NCBI RefSeq assembly: GCF_900114765.1
Contig: NZ_FOUD01000014.1
Span: 1-64,000 of the forward strand
Length of the DNA stretch: 64,000 nucleotides
Reading direction: 5' to 3'
From: Halopseudomonas pachastrellae
Lineage (GTDB): Bacteria > Pseudomonadota > Gammaproteobacteria > Pseudomonadales > Pseudomonadaceae
Of the stretch, positions 52,300-61,507 are shown piece after piece. How positions within the stretch are numbered: position 1 is the first letter of the stretch; every line of letters starts with the position of its first letter. The notes beneath the pieces were generated by a model. It was not told where the DNA came from. It saw only the letters and a program-made list of their open reading frames with translations, and searched no databases. Made by a program: the position numbers and the translations under genes.

Positions 52300-55170
52300 A
52301 TGGCTGAAACTAATCGGGTTGGGCTGCAGCGCTGGATCTGGCGCGCGTTTGTTCGCAGTGCGCTGATTCCGCTGGTGCTGGTTGAAGCGGCCCTGATTGC
52401 CATCTATCTGTTCAGCAACGCGGCCATTCGTGACGAGCAGACTTCCTACCTGCGCCAGGCGGCGCTGACCGAGTTGCGCAGCGCCGCGCAGCTTGAGACG
52501 CGTGTCATCCACGGTCGTCTTGAGCAGTTGGCTGCGCTGACCGATGGTTATCGCAATCTGGTAGCCGAGGCGCTGGCAAATCCCATGACGTTACCTGATG
52601 TCGAGATCGACCGCACCGACAGCGGCGTGATGTTCAGTCCGCGGGATGCCGGCGGCGCTGCGGTTTTCTACTCGGGCGCAACAGCGCCAGAGCGGCAGGA
52701 CCTGGACAAGGTTCGCCGGCTAACGGCGCTGGACCCGGTCATGCGCGAACTGCAGCGCAGCAACCCGCTGATTGCCAGCGTCTACTTCAACAGCTGGGAC
52801 AGCCTCAATCATATCTACCCCTGGTTCCATACGGCGGAGCAGTATCCGCATGATATGGTCATCCCGGATTACAATTTCTACTATCTGGCCGATGCCGAAC
52901 ATAATCCCAGTCGCGGCGTGGTATGGACCGACGTTTATCTCGATCCGGCCGGGCAGGGCTGGATGATGTCGGCCATTGCACCGGTCTATCGTGAGGATTT
53001 TCTCGAGGGTGTGGTGGGTATTGACGTAACCGTCGACGGTATCCTGAGTGAGATCAATAGTCTGCCGGTGCCTTGGGATGGCTATGCCATGCTGATCAGT
53101 TCGGACATGAATATCATGGCCATGCCACCGAAGGCAGAGCAGGATTTTGGCCTCCAGGAGCTGACCAGTCACACCTACCAGGAGGCAATTCGCCGCGAGA
53201 TTTTCAAGCCGGCTGACTTCAACCTGGCGCAACGCGCGGAAACTGCCGGGCTGGCCGAGGTGCTGCAAGCCCGTGATCAGGGTGTTGAGCAGTTAAAGCT
53301 GAACGACCGGGCACTGCTGGTCGGCTGGGAACGGGTTGAGCAGACTGGCTGGCGGCTGCTGACGGTGGTTGACGAGGAGACTCTGTTCGCCCAGACCAAC
53401 TCGTTGGCCGAAGAGTATCGCCGAGTCGGTATGTGGCTGATCGCGGGGCTGGTGGCCTTCTACATTGTCTTCTTTGCCTTTCTGTGGGTGCGGGCTCGGG
53501 GCTTGACAGCCCGGCTGCTGGCGCCGATCGACGGTATCTCGCGGATGATGACCGATATTGGCGCCGAACGCTGGCGGCCTGCTCCAGTGCGTTCGGAGAT
53601 CGCCGAGCTGGACGGCATGGCGCAGCATACCCATGAGATAGGCCTGCAACTGGAGCAGGGCCAACAGCACTATCGTAACGCCCAGCAGCGTATTGAGCTG
53701 GTACTCGACAGCACCACCGAGAGCATCTGGGAGTGGCATGTTAATGAAAACCTGATCGAGTTGCGCGGACGCTTCTGCGAGCGTTTCGGCTTGCCCCGGG
53801 GGTTGATCCCATTCGAGCAGTTCCAGCTGCGTATCCATCCGGATGATCGTGCCCGCGTGCGGGACGCCGAGCAGCTAGCCTTGCGCAGCGGTGGCCACTA
53901 CGCCGCCGAGTTACGCTTTGCCGACGAGCAGGGGCTGTATCACTGGCTGCTGAGCCGCGGACGGATACTGGAGCGTGATCCGGATACCGGCCAGATCGTG
54001 CTGGTTGCCGGCACCCACGTTGATATTGACGACCTCAAGCACATCGAAAGTGACTTGCGCTCGGCTACCCACGAAGCAGAAGCAGCCAACCTGGCAAAGG
54101 CCCGCTTTATCTCCAGCATGAGCCACGAGCTGCGCACGCCATTGAATGCGATTCTCGGTTTTGCCCAGCTGATGGAACTGGATAGTCAGGAGAAGGGCCA
54201 GCCCTCGGAGCATGTCGAAGAAATCCTGCTCGCCAGCCGGCACCTCAACACCTTGCTCAGCGACATTCTCGATTGGTCGACGATCCAGGTGGACGCGCGA
54301 AGAGTCGAGCTGGTGCCCACCGATGTGGGGCAGATCATGAGTGAAAGCGCCGAGATGGTCCGGCTTGCGATCAGTGAGCAGGGGCTGTCCTTCGAGGTAA
54401 CGCCTGCACCTGAAGGGTTGACCGTGATGGCTGATCCGCGGCGGCTGCGGCAGGTGATGATCAATCTGCTATCGAATGCCAAGAAGTACAACAGTACCGG
54501 CGGGGCGGTGCGGCTCTACTGTGAGGTGCTCGGTAGCCGCCTCCGGCTGGTAGTCGAAGACACCGGCATGGGCATCAAGCCCGAGGATCAGGCGCTGCTG
54601 TTTGAGCCGTTCCAGCGCCTGGGTCGAGAGAATACGGCCATTCAGGGTACCGGAATCGGGTTGTCTATCTGTCGGGAATATACCCGTGCCATGGGCGGAG
54701 AGATTGGCGTGGACAGTGAGCCGGGCAGGGGCAGTCGATTCTGGGTGGAGCTGCCGCTCAGTTCGGTGCAACCGCTGCCCTCAAGCCACAGGCCGCTCAT
54801 TTATTGCCTCAGTTCGGATTCGCAGTTGATTGAGCAGATACGTCAGGCGCTGTCGGAGCGAGCGCAGCTGCAGGTCGGCAATGCGGTGACCCTGCTTGAT
54901 CATGCTGGTGGGCAGCCTGTTCCCGCGCTGCTGCTGATTGACAGCGCGGCACTGGATGCCTCGACATTGCCGATGCTCAGGCGCCTGCGGCAGCAGCTGC
55001 CGGCCCCTGTACCACCGGTGCTGCTGTTGGCCGATGCGCTCGGCTCGGAACTGGTAACCCAGTTGATGAGCGAGTGTCAGGGCCTGGTGCGCAAGCCGGT
55101 GGACAGCGATGAGCTCGACGCGCTGGTGAGTGCGCTGTTGACGAAGGGGGAGACGGGCGATGCCCAATGA
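52300..55170 (+). CDS. Membrane sensor histidine kinase with Cache, PAS and a receiver-like C-terminus
   Basis: 956 residues from the ATG at 52300, 6 bases after GGGGG (ATG at 52297 and GTG at 52270 are alternatives). First membrane segment at about 17-41, a large periplasmic Cache-type domain to about 375, second membrane segment at 376-398, a HAMP-like linker, PAS (about 462-590), the HisKA motif MSHELRTPLNAILG with His609, and an ATPase domain with GTGIGLSICREY. The last 130 residues look like a receiver: LLLIDSAALD holds a possible acceptor Asp and RKPVD a Lys, but the N-terminal acidic pair is missing. Overlaps its partner HD-GYP gene by 11 bases. The ligand is unknown. Confidence 0.9.
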   Translation: MAETNRVGLQRWIWRAFVRSALIPLVLVEAALIAIYLFSNAAIRDEQTSYLRQAALTELRSAAQLETRVIHGRLEQLAALTDGYRNLVAEALANPMTLPDVEIDRTDSGVMFSPRDAGGAAVFYSGATAPERQDLDKVRRLTALDPVMRELQRSNPLIASVYFNSWDSLNHIYPWFHTAEQYPHDMVIPDYNFYYLADAEHNPSRGVVWTDVYLDPAGQGWMMSAIAPVYREDFLEGVVGIDVTVDGILSEINSLPVPWDGYAMLISSDMNIMAMPPKAEQDFGLQELTSHTYQEAIRREIFKPADFNLAQRAETAGLAEVLQARDQGVEQLKLNDRALLVGWERVEQTGWRLLTVVDEETLFAQTNSLAEEYRRVGMWLIAGLVAFYIVFFAFLWVRARGLTARLLAPIDGISRMMTDIGAERWRPAPVRSEIAELDGMAQHTHEIGLQLEQGQQHYRNAQQRIELVLDSTTESIWEWHVNENLIELRGRFCERFGLPRGLIPFEQFQLRIHPDDRARVRDAEQLALRSGGHYAAELRFADEQGLYHWLLSRGRILERDPDTGQIVLVAGTHVDIDDLKHIESDLRSATHEAEAANLAKARFISSMSHELRTPLNAILGFAQLMELDSQEKGQPSEHVEEILLASRHLNTLLSDILDWSTIQVDARRVELVPTDVGQIMSESAEMVRLAISEQGLSFEVTPAPEGLTVMADPRRLRQVMINLLSNAKKYNSTGGAVRLYCEVLGSRLRLVVEDTGMGIKPEDQALLFEPFQRLGRENTAIQGTGIGLSICREYTRAMGGEIGVDSEPGRGSRFWVELPLSSVQPLPSSHRPLIYCLSSDSQLIEQIRQALSERAQLQVGNAVTLLDHAGGQPVPALLLIDSAALDASTLPMLRRLRQQLPAPVPPVLLLADALGSELVTQLMSECQGLVRKPVDSDELDALVSALLTKGETGDAQ

Positions 55171-56218
55171 GGTTTTTCGGCAGGCCAGGGTGGTGGTGAT
55201 CGATGATGTGCAGGCCAATCTGAGACTGCTTGAATCAAGTCTGCGGACTATGGGGCTGGGGCAGGTGCATAGCTTCAGTGAGTCGGCGCTCGGCCTCGAG
55301 TGGCTGCAGCAAAACCCCTGGGATCTGTTGTTGCTGGATCTGGACATGCCAGCGCCGGACGGTTTCGCGATTCTGCAGGCGCTGAGTGCGCGCGATCGTA
55401 CGGCTCAGCAAGTGATTCTGGTCACCGCGCTTGGCGACGCCGCCAGTCGCCGCCGCGGTCTTGAACTGGGCGGGAACGACCATCTGACCAAGCCGGTTGA
55501 TCTGCCGGAGGTGCTGTTGCGGGTGCGCAATTGCCTGCAACTGAGTTATGCCCACCGCCAGCTTGAGCAGGAGCGGGCGGCGCTGGAGGAGCGAGTGCAG
55601 GAGCGTACCGCTCGGCTACGCGACAGCTATCAGGCGGTGATCCGGGCGCTGGCGCGGGCAGCTGTCTATAAGGATAACGAGACCGGCAATCACATCATGC
55701 GCATCGGCGAGACCGCAGCGCTGATGGCCCGGCAAATTGGTGCGCCGGAAACCTGGGTCGAGCTGCTACGGCTGGCGGCACCCATGCACGATGTCGGCAA
55801 GATCGGGATCCCGGACCACATTCTGCTCAAACCGGGCAAGTTGACGCCAGAAGAATTCGACATCATGACGCAGCATGCGCGTATCGGACACGCCATTTTG
55901 GCTGACCGTGGACATTCCTCGCTGCTGAAGCTGGCGGCAGAGATCGCTCTCAATCACCACGAAAAGTGGGATGGCAGCGGATATCCTGCCGGACTCAAGG
56001 GGGAGGAAATTCCCATCTCTGCGCGTATTGTCGCCCTGTGTGACGTCTATGACGCCCTGCGCAGTTCTCGCCCCTACAAGCAGGGCTGGAGCGCAGAAAA
56101 AACGCAGGCATTCATTCTTGAACAGTCCGGCAAGCACTTTGACCCCAAGGGGGTGGAGATCATGGCCGGGCTGTTTGATGAAATTGAGCGCATCAGGGAT
56201 TCGTTGCGCGACCCCTGA
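55160..56218 (+). CDS. Response regulator with HD-GYP phosphodiesterase domain
   Basis: 352 residues: a receiver (VVVIDDVQANLRLL, phosphoacceptor in LLLLDLDMPAPDG, Lys in HLTKPVD), a coiled-coil linker, then a full HD-GYP domain. His210-Asp211 lie in MHDVGKIGIPD, and HHEKWDGSGYPAGL holds the GYP motif, so c-di-GMP hydrolysis is expected. The start lies inside the kinase gene, indicating translational coupling and a two-protein signalling unit that turns a periplasmic signal into lower c-di-GMP. Confidence 0.93.
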   Translation: MPNEVFRQARVVVIDDVQANLRLLESSLRTMGLGQVHSFSESALGLEWLQQNPWDLLLLDLDMPAPDGFAILQALSARDRTAQQVILVTALGDAASRRRGLELGGNDHLTKPVDLPEVLLRVRNCLQLSYAHRQLEQERAALEERVQERTARLRDSYQAVIRALARAAVYKDNETGNHIMRIGETAALMARQIGAPETWVELLRLAAPMHDVGKIGIPDHILLKPGKLTPEEFDIMTQHARIGHAILADRGHSSLLKLAAEIALNHHEKWDGSGYPAGLKGEEIPISARIVALCDVYDALRSSRPYKQGWSAEKTQAFILEQSGKHFDPKGVEIMAGLFDEIERIRDSLRDP

Positions 56219-56495
56219 CGGGGCTTGAGGTCGGCAGCGGGACGGGGGTGGCAACCTGAGGTCCGGCGGCGGGCAACGGGATTCGTTTTCTGCAGACAGA
56301 ATGCTAGTTGGCCGCCGCCGGAGTGGCCATCGCCCGAAAGGGTGGATTTGCCCGAGAGTCACCTGAATGGGTGCTGGTGTTGGGCGGGAGTGGCGCTAGA
56401 GTAGCGCTCAGGCAACCCGAGGTCCGAGACGGCGCAGGCCGGATCGTGATGTACCAACAACAAAAACCACGCACGATTCATGGAGGCAACACCTC
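56219..56495. other. Upstream region of the polyester hydrolase gene
   Basis: 277 bases with no gene. I see no strong terminator for the HD-GYP gene and no clear sigma-70 pair; the hydrolase promoter must lie here or further upstream. A GGAGG ribosome binding site is present at about 56482-56486. Confidence 0.5.
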
Positions 56496-57410
56496 ATGCC
56501 ATTTAACAAGAAAAGCGTTCTTGCCCTCTGGGGCGCTGGCGCGCTGCTGTTCTCGATGTCTGCCCTGGCCAACAACCCGGCACCGACCGATCCGGGTGAT
56601 TCTGGCGGTGGTTCCGCCTATCAGCGCGGTCCGGATCCGTCCGTCAGCTTCCTAGAAGCCGACCGCGGCCAGTACAGCGTGCGTACCAGTCGCGTATCCA
56701 GCCTGGTCAGCGGCTTTGGCGGCGGCACCATTCACTATCCGGCAGGCACCACCGGCACCATGGCGGCGATTGTCGTGATCCCGGGCTTTGTTTCTGCCGA
56801 GTCGTCGATCGACTGGTGGGGTCCCAAACTGGCGTCCTACGGTTTTGTGGTGATGACCATCGACACCAACACCGGTTTTGACCAGCCGGCCAGCCGTGGA
56901 CGCCAGATCAACAATGCTCTGGATTATCTGGTTGGCCAGAACACCAGCAGCTCTAGCCCGGTACGCGGCATGATCGACACCGATCGTCTGGGTGTAATCG
57001 GCTGGTCCATGGGTGGTGGCGGTACGCTGCGCGTCGCCCGCGAGGGTCGCATCAAGGCAGCCATTCCGCTGGCGCCGTGGGATACCACCAGCTACTACGC
57101 AGGCCGCTCGCAGGCGCCGACACTGATCTTTGCTTGTGAGTCGGATGTGATCGCGCCGGTCTATCAGCACGCATCCCCCTTCTATAACGCGCTGCCGTCC
57201 AGCATCGACAAGGCCTTTGTCGAGATCAACAACGGCAGCCACTATTGCGGTAACGGCGGCAGCATCTACAACGACGTGCTGAGCCGCTTCGGGGTGTCGT
57301 GGATGAAGCTGCACCTGGATGAAGATGCGCGTTACAAGCAGTTCCTGTGCGGTCCGAACCACACGTCCGACTCGCAGATTTCCGACTATCGCGGTAACTG
57401 CCCGTACTAA
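56496..57410 (+). CDS. Secreted polyester hydrolase (PET hydrolase, cutinase/dienelactone-hydrolase type, PE-H-like)
   Basis: 304 residues. The signal peptide ends at SMSALA (about residue 25). Alpha/beta-hydrolase with the nucleophile elbow GWSMGGGG: Ser171, Asp217 (CESDVIAP) and His249 ([10 protein letters not shown]). Cys214/Cys251 and Cys285/Cys302 fit the two disulfides of type IIa PET hydrolases. Tyr250 follows the catalytic His, as in PE-H of P. aestusnigri, where the triad has the same numbers. Gly99-Phe98-type oxyanion residues are in [11 protein letters not shown]. Such enzymes cleave aliphatic polyesters and, more slowly, PET. Its own terminator follows, so it is probably monocistronic. 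The natural substrate is likely cutin or other plant or microbial polyester. Confidence 0.95.
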   Translation: MPFNKKSVLALWGAGALLFSMSALANNPAPTDPGDSGGGSAYQRGPDPSVSFLEADRGQYSVRTSRVSSLVSGFGGGTIHYPAGTTGTMAAIVVIPGFVSAESSIDWWGPKLASYGFVVMTIDTNTGFDQPASRGRQINNALDYLVGQNTSSSSPVRGMIDTDRLGVIGWSMGGGGTLRVAREGRIKAAIPLAPWDTTSYYAGRSQAPTLIFACESDVIAPVYQHASPFYNALPSSIDKAFVEINNGSHYCGNGGSIYNDVLSRFGVSWMKLHLDEDARYKQFLCGPNHTSDSQISDYRGNCPY

Positions 57411-57438
57411 TCAGCTGAGGTAAAAGCTGCATCGCAAG

Positions 57439-57461
57439 CGCCGCCCTTGGGGCGGCGTTTT
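57439..57461 (+). terminator. Intrinsic terminator of the polyester hydrolase gene
   Basis: CGCCGCCC and GGGCGGCG pair around a TTGG-containing loop, followed by TTTT, 28 bases after the stop. It also faces the end of ykgJ on the other strand. Confidence 0.82.
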
Positions 57462-57466
57462 GCATT

Positions 57467-57865
57467 TCAGGCCGGCTGCCCCTGATAGGCGCAGTAACCT
57501 GGACGCGGGCCAATTTGGGGGTGGTTGCGGCAGGTGGCAGGCCGTTTCTGATAGACCGTACAGCGGCGGCTGCGGGTATCCAGATAGAGGCAGTCGTTGT
57601 TGGCCAGGCGGCTGAGGGTAAAGACGCCGCTCTTGTGGTGGAAGCGCTCAACTACGCCGGCTTTTTGCAGGCGTTTGGCAATGTGTTTGAGCGGCTCGCC
57701 ACGCTCAAACTCATCCACCAGCTCCAGGCGGATCAGGTCGTCCAGGCGAACTTCTACCGGCAGGGTGCAGCAGGTGGCGCGACAGCTGTCGCACAGCCCC
57801 TTGCGGTATTTTTGCCAGGTATCGAGACGATCAACGTCTGCGGTGGGGATCAGTTGGGGCTTCAT
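57467..57865 (-). CDS. YkgJ family cysteine-cluster protein
   Basis: 132 residues. Eight cysteines occur in the family pattern: CDSCRATCC near the N-terminus, then CLYLD, CTVY, CRNHP and CAY, probably binding zinc or an iron-sulfur cluster. The biochemical role of the family is unknown. It reads leftward after the terminator of the KamA-like gene, so is likely separately transcribed. Confidence 0.88.
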   Translation of the reverse strand: MKPQLIPTADVDRLDTWQKYRKGLCDSCRATCCTLPVEVRLDDLIRLELVDEFERGEPLKHIAKRLQKAGVVERFHHKSGVFTLSRLANNDCLYLDTRSRRCTVYQKRPATCRNHPQIGPRPGYCAYQGQPA

Positions 57866-57895
57866 GCACGGATCTCAGGGGGTGAGGCGTGCAGT

Positions 57896-57932
57896 ATAAA
57901 AGAGCCCGGTGGCATGCTGAACCACCGGGCGT
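57896..57932 (-). terminator. Intrinsic terminator of the KamA-like gene
   Basis: On the minus strand GCCCGGTGG pairs with CCACCGGGC around TTCAGCATG and is followed by TC then TTTT. It lies about 70 bases beyond the stop of the radical SAM gene. Confidence 0.8.
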
Positions 57933-58002
57933 ATCGCGTCAGGGCGCGCTGATCAACTCAACAAGCCGGGCAGAGGGCAGGTGGAATTGATCAATGTTGC
58001 CC

Positions 58003-59355
58003 TCAGTCGTCGAAGAAGAAGCGTTCCTCACCAAAGGCAGGCTCAAGGTGATTGAGCCAGGTGGCGTCTTCGTTGTATTTGGCAAAGAAGGGGCGCTGCA
58101 CCCAGTCGGGGTTGCGACCCTGAATCATGCGCAGGGCAATGACCTTCTCGCCGTTGATCTCGGTGACGCCCTGAATTTCTACCTTGCCCGGGTGCGAACT
58201 CATGGAGGGGCCGCGCGCGGTGCGGGCGATACCCGAGACCTGCTGCATCGCATCGCGATAGATCTGCCAGGCCTTGACCAGCGGTACCTCGAAGTAGTGG
58301 CGGGCGCCGGTGTCACGCTCGACGAACATGTAATACGGGATGATGCCTAGCTCCACCTGGGTCTGCCACAGGCGTGCCCAGACCTTGGCATCGTCATTGA
58401 TGTGGGCCAGCAGCGGGCCTTGAGCGCGGATCTGCGCGCCGGTGTCGCGGATGCGGCGAATGGCTTCGCGGGCGATGGCCGGCTCCAGCTCCTGCCAGTG
58501 GTTGTAGTGGGCCATCAGCGCCAGGTGTTTACCGGCGGCCTGAATCTCGCGGAACAGGGCGAGCAGGTCCTCTGCGTCATCATCGGTCACCACGCGTTGG
58601 GGCCAGAAGGTCAGTGCCTTGGAGCCGATGCGAATGGTGCGGATATGGTCAAACTCCTCGCTCAGCAGCGGCTCCAGGTAGGCCCGCAGGTTGCGGGTTT
58701 TCATCACCAGCGGGTCGCCGCCGGTGACCAGCACGTCGGTGACTTCCGGATGGGCGCGCAGGTAGTCCTGCAGCTGGTTGGATTCACGCGCGGCGATCTT
58801 CAGGTCCTTGTCGCCGACAAATTGTGCCCAGCGAAAACAGAAGGTGCAGTAGCTGTGGCAGACCTGACCGGAGCTGGGGAAAAACAGCACGGTTTCGCGG
58901 TATTTGTGCTGCAGACCTTCGACGACTTCGCCGTCCAACATCGGAATGTTGTGCTCCAACTGGCCGGCCGGGTGCGGGTTGAGTTCGCCGCGAATATCGC
59001 TGATCAGGGCTTTGAGCTCGGCTGCCGGCAGTTCATTGCGCATGGCCTCGGCGACGCGATCGTAATGCTCCGGCTTGAGCATGCCGCGCTGCGGAAAGGT
59101 GAGCTGAAAGATCGGGTCGGCCGGTACCTGCTGCCAGTTGATCAGTTCGTCGATGACGTACTGGTTGACCCTAAAGGGCAGCACGCTGGCAACCACCTGC
59201 ATCTCGAAGCGCCGCTCGGCGCTGAGCTGTTGTAGCTGCGGAATCTGGTCCAGCTGCTTGGCGGTGTAGACCTTGAAGCGCTGGTGGCGTACGGCGTCGG
59301 CATCAAACTCGGACGCGGGTGGCGAAGCAATGGCGATGATATTGGATTTTGACAT
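58003..59355 (-). CDS. KamA-family radical SAM protein (lysine 2,3-aminomutase-like)
   Basis: 450 residues. The radical SAM motif is CHSYCTFCFRW (about residues 166-176), followed by VLVTGGDPLVM. The PLP-lysine is probably in SMSSHPGKVEI. Where lysine 2,3-aminomutase has an Asp seven residues before that Lys to bind substrate, this protein has Ser, so L-lysine may not be the substrate. The other substrate Asp may correspond to ERDTGARHYFEVP. It is too long for EpmB (about 340 residues), and no partner acetyltransferase (AblB) lies next to it. Confidence 0.85.
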   Translation of the reverse strand: MSKSNIIAIASPPASEFDADAVRHQRFKVYTAKQLDQIPQLQQLSAERRFEMQVVASVLPFRVNQYVIDELINWQQVPADPIFQLTFPQRGMLKPEHYDRVAEAMRNELPAAELKALISDIRGELNPHPAGQLEHNIPMLDGEVVEGLQHKYRETVLFFPSSGQVCHSYCTFCFRWAQFVGDKDLKIAARESNQLQDYLRAHPEVTDVLVTGGDPLVMKTRNLRAYLEPLLSEEFDHIRTIRIGSKALTFWPQRVVTDDDAEDLLALFREIQAAGKHLALMAHYNHWQELEPAIAREAIRRIRDTGAQIRAQGPLLAHINDDAKVWARLWQTQVELGIIPYYMFVERDTGARHYFEVPLVKAWQIYRDAMQQVSGIARTARGPSMSSHPGKVEIQGVTEINGEKVIALRMIQGRNPDWVQRPFFAKYNEDATWLNHLEPAFGEERFFFDD

Positions 59356-59626
59356 AGAGGCTATTCACATATTTATTGTCGAAAGTATTCTGGCGCGTCA
59401 GTGGGCGGGCCATGATTCGCAGCGTGTCTGCGGTAAAAAAGCGATTAACTTCTGGAGTTAATGCATAAAAGCACCGATAAGATGATTATTCTGGTCGGCA
59501 ATGTGATGGGCTGATAACTCAGCAGGCGCGCATAATAACCAAGATTTAGATTGATGTCTAAAAAGTGAACAGGGCGCAGCCCCTGGAGTATGCTGGCGGC
59601 TGGCTGATTCCTCTCCTGGAGGCCGC
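59356..59626. other. AT-rich intergenic region between the KamA-like gene and the VOC remnant
   Basis: 271 bases, more AT-rich than the surroundings, without a gene. It holds a small inverted repeat TTAACT/AGTTAA at about 59444-59460, a possible operator for the leftward KamA-like gene. No ribosome-binding or promoter pair is clear beyond this. Confidence 0.45.
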
Positions 59627-59887
59627 ATGTTTTCCTATATCACCCTGGGTACCAACGATCTGCCGCGGGCAACCGTTTTCTACGACGCGGTCATGGCCGC
59701 GCTGGGGATAAGCAGGGTGCAGACGCCAGGCGAGGATGACTGGCACGGCTGGGGGTATTACCAGGACAAGGGCGCCAAGGAGCTGGCGCTCTGGTTTTGC
59801 GAACCCTTTGATGGCAGAGCGGCCTCGGTCGGTAACAAGCTGGCTGCGGTTTGTCGCGGCCATCTGAACGATCCCGGCCAGCGCTGA
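59627..59887 (+). pseudogene. VOC (glyoxalase/bleomycin-resistance) family gene with internal in-frame deletion
   Basis: 86 residues. The N-terminal half is a standard VOC domain (MFSYITLGTNDLPRATVFYDAVM, GAKELALWFCEPFDG), and the end (GNKLAAVCRG) is the normal VOC C-terminus, where it follows a DPDGN motif. The roughly 40 residues expected between SVGN and GNKLAAVCR are missing, joined in frame at GGTAAC. Full-length relatives have about 125-130 residues. Half of the metal-site fold is lost, so activity is unlikely. Confidence 0.75.
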
Positions 59888-59998
59888 TCCTCACCGGCTG
59901 GTCTGGTTAGCCGCCAGATCTCGGGAACCGATCCGCGCGGTACTGTTCAGACCGAGCATAGGTAATAGGTAAGGCAGCAACAGGAGTGGAGGCGTTGA

Positions 59999-60541
59999 GT
60001 GACACCGGTCGATGAAGTAATCGCATTCTGGTTTGGTGAGTTGCAGCCGGTGCAGTGGTGGCGCGCCGACCCGGGTCTTGACCGCTTTATTCGTGAGCGC
60101 TTTGGGCCGCTGCATGCGCGTGCCGAGCGTGGTGAGCTGATCAACTGGCGTGGTACGGCGCTGGGCCGGTTGGCCGAGATCATTGTGCTGGACCAGTTCT
60201 CACGCAATATCTGGCGTGGCACCGCGCGCTCATTCGCCAGCGACGGTATGGCTCTGGTGCTGGCGCAGGAGGCGGTGGCCGGCGGTGCCGATCAGGCGCT
60301 GCCATTGAAAATGCGCGCCTTCATGTACATGCCGTTCATGCACAGCGAGTCCATGGTCATTCACGAGCAGGCCATGATGCTGTTCAGCGCACCTGGGCTG
60401 GAGGACAACCTGCGTTCCGAGCGTCAGCATCTGGAGATACTCAAGCGCTTCGGCCGTTATCCGCATCGCAACGAAGTGCTGCTGCGCCCGACTACCGCCG
60501 AGGAGTCGGCTTTTCTGCGTAATGAAGGGCGTGGCTTCTGA
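59999..60541 (+). CDS. DUF924 family protein
   Basis: 180 residues from a GTG at 59999 after GGAGTGGAGG. The DUF924 signature VIAFWFGELQPVQWW and VLDQFSRNIWRGTARSFASD is complete, as are the YMPFMHSESM and RYPHRNEVL stretches. The fold is a helical repeat related to TPR-like proteins; the function is unknown. It stands alone, with 111 bases before it. Confidence 0.88.
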   Translation: MTPVDEVIAFWFGELQPVQWWRADPGLDRFIRERFGPLHARAERGELINWRGTALGRLAEIIVLDQFSRNIWRGTARSFASDGMALVLAQEAVAGGADQALPLKMRAFMYMPFMHSESMVIHEQAMMLFSAPGLEDNLRSERQHLEILKRFGRYPHRNEVLLRPTTAEESAFLRNEGRGF

Positions 60542-60640
60542 TATTCGCGCTCAACTGTACTTCTGCTTGCAGTCGCGGCTGTGCTGCTGCGCTGGCGACT
60601 GACTGAAGTAGGCTGAACCTTTTGCTGCTGGAGCTGCGCG

Positions 60641-61465
60641 ATGAAATTAGCCCTCTATCAGGTTGATGCCTTTACCGACCGCTTGTTTGGTGGCAACTAC
60701 GCGGCGGTGATGCCACTGCCGCACTGGCTGGATGACGCGGTGTTGCAAGCCATTGCCGCCGAAAATAACGTGTCGGAAACCGCTTTTCTGGTTGAGCAGC
60801 AGCCAGGCCACTTCGCCATTCGCTGGTTCTCGCCGTTGGCCGAGATCGACTTTTGTGGCCACGCCACCCTTGCCAGCGCGCATGTGCTGTTCAGTCGTGA
60901 CCCGGCCTGCCAGGCATTGACCTTCAGTGCCGCTGCCGTGGGTGATTTGCAGCTGACGCGCGGTGAGAGTGGCCTGATCCACATGTCTGCGCCGCTGCTG
61001 CCTCCGGTTGCCGTCACCCAGGCCCCGCCGGAGCTGCTGGCCGGGCTGTCGCTGTCACCCGAGCAGGTACTGGTCAGTGATCAGGCCTGGTTTGCGCTCT
61101 ACCCCGACGAGGACGCGGTGCACACATTGCAGGCTGATCCACAACGGCTGGCGCGCCTGGCGCCTCGGGATGTGGTTGCCACTGCGCCCGGACGCGAAGT
61201 GGATTTTGTCTCGCGTTATTTCTGGCCGGCCAATGGCGGGCTGGAGGATATGGTGACCGGCTCCATCCACGCCGGCCTGGCGCCGCTTTGGGCTGAACGG
61301 CTGGGGCGGCGCACGCTGCACGCCTATCAGGCATCGGCGCGCGGTGGTCATTTGTACTGCGAGGTGGGCGATGATCGGGTACAGATCAGCGGCCATGCAG
61401 TGCTCTATCTCGAAGGCCTGGTGCACCTGCCTGAGGGATTGGAGGGTGCCGTGAGCGTTGCCTGA
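60641..61465 (+). CDS. PhzF-family isomerase/epimerase-like protein
   Basis: 274 residues. N-terminal YQVDAFTDRLFGGNYAAV and the general acid Glu in AENNVSETAFLV are the PhzF signature. EIDFCGHATLASAHVL and FWPANGGLEDMVTGSIHAGLAP complete the two-domain diaminopimelate-epimerase-like fold. No other phenazine genes are present, so it is a housekeeping relative with unknown substrate. Confidence 0.9.
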   Translation: MKLALYQVDAFTDRLFGGNYAAVMPLPHWLDDAVLQAIAAENNVSETAFLVEQQPGHFAIRWFSPLAEIDFCGHATLASAHVLFSRDPACQALTFSAAAVGDLQLTRGESGLIHMSAPLLPPVAVTQAPPELLAGLSLSPEQVLVSDQAWFALYPDEDAVHTLQADPQRLARLAPRDVVATAPGREVDFVSRYFWPANGGLEDMVTGSIHAGLAPLWAERLGRRTLHAYQASARGGHLYCEVGDDRVQISGHAVLYLEGLVHLPEGLEGAVSVA

Positions 61466-61507
61466 GGCTATGCTTGGTCGATGTTTACCCCATCAAGGAG
61501 ATAGAAG

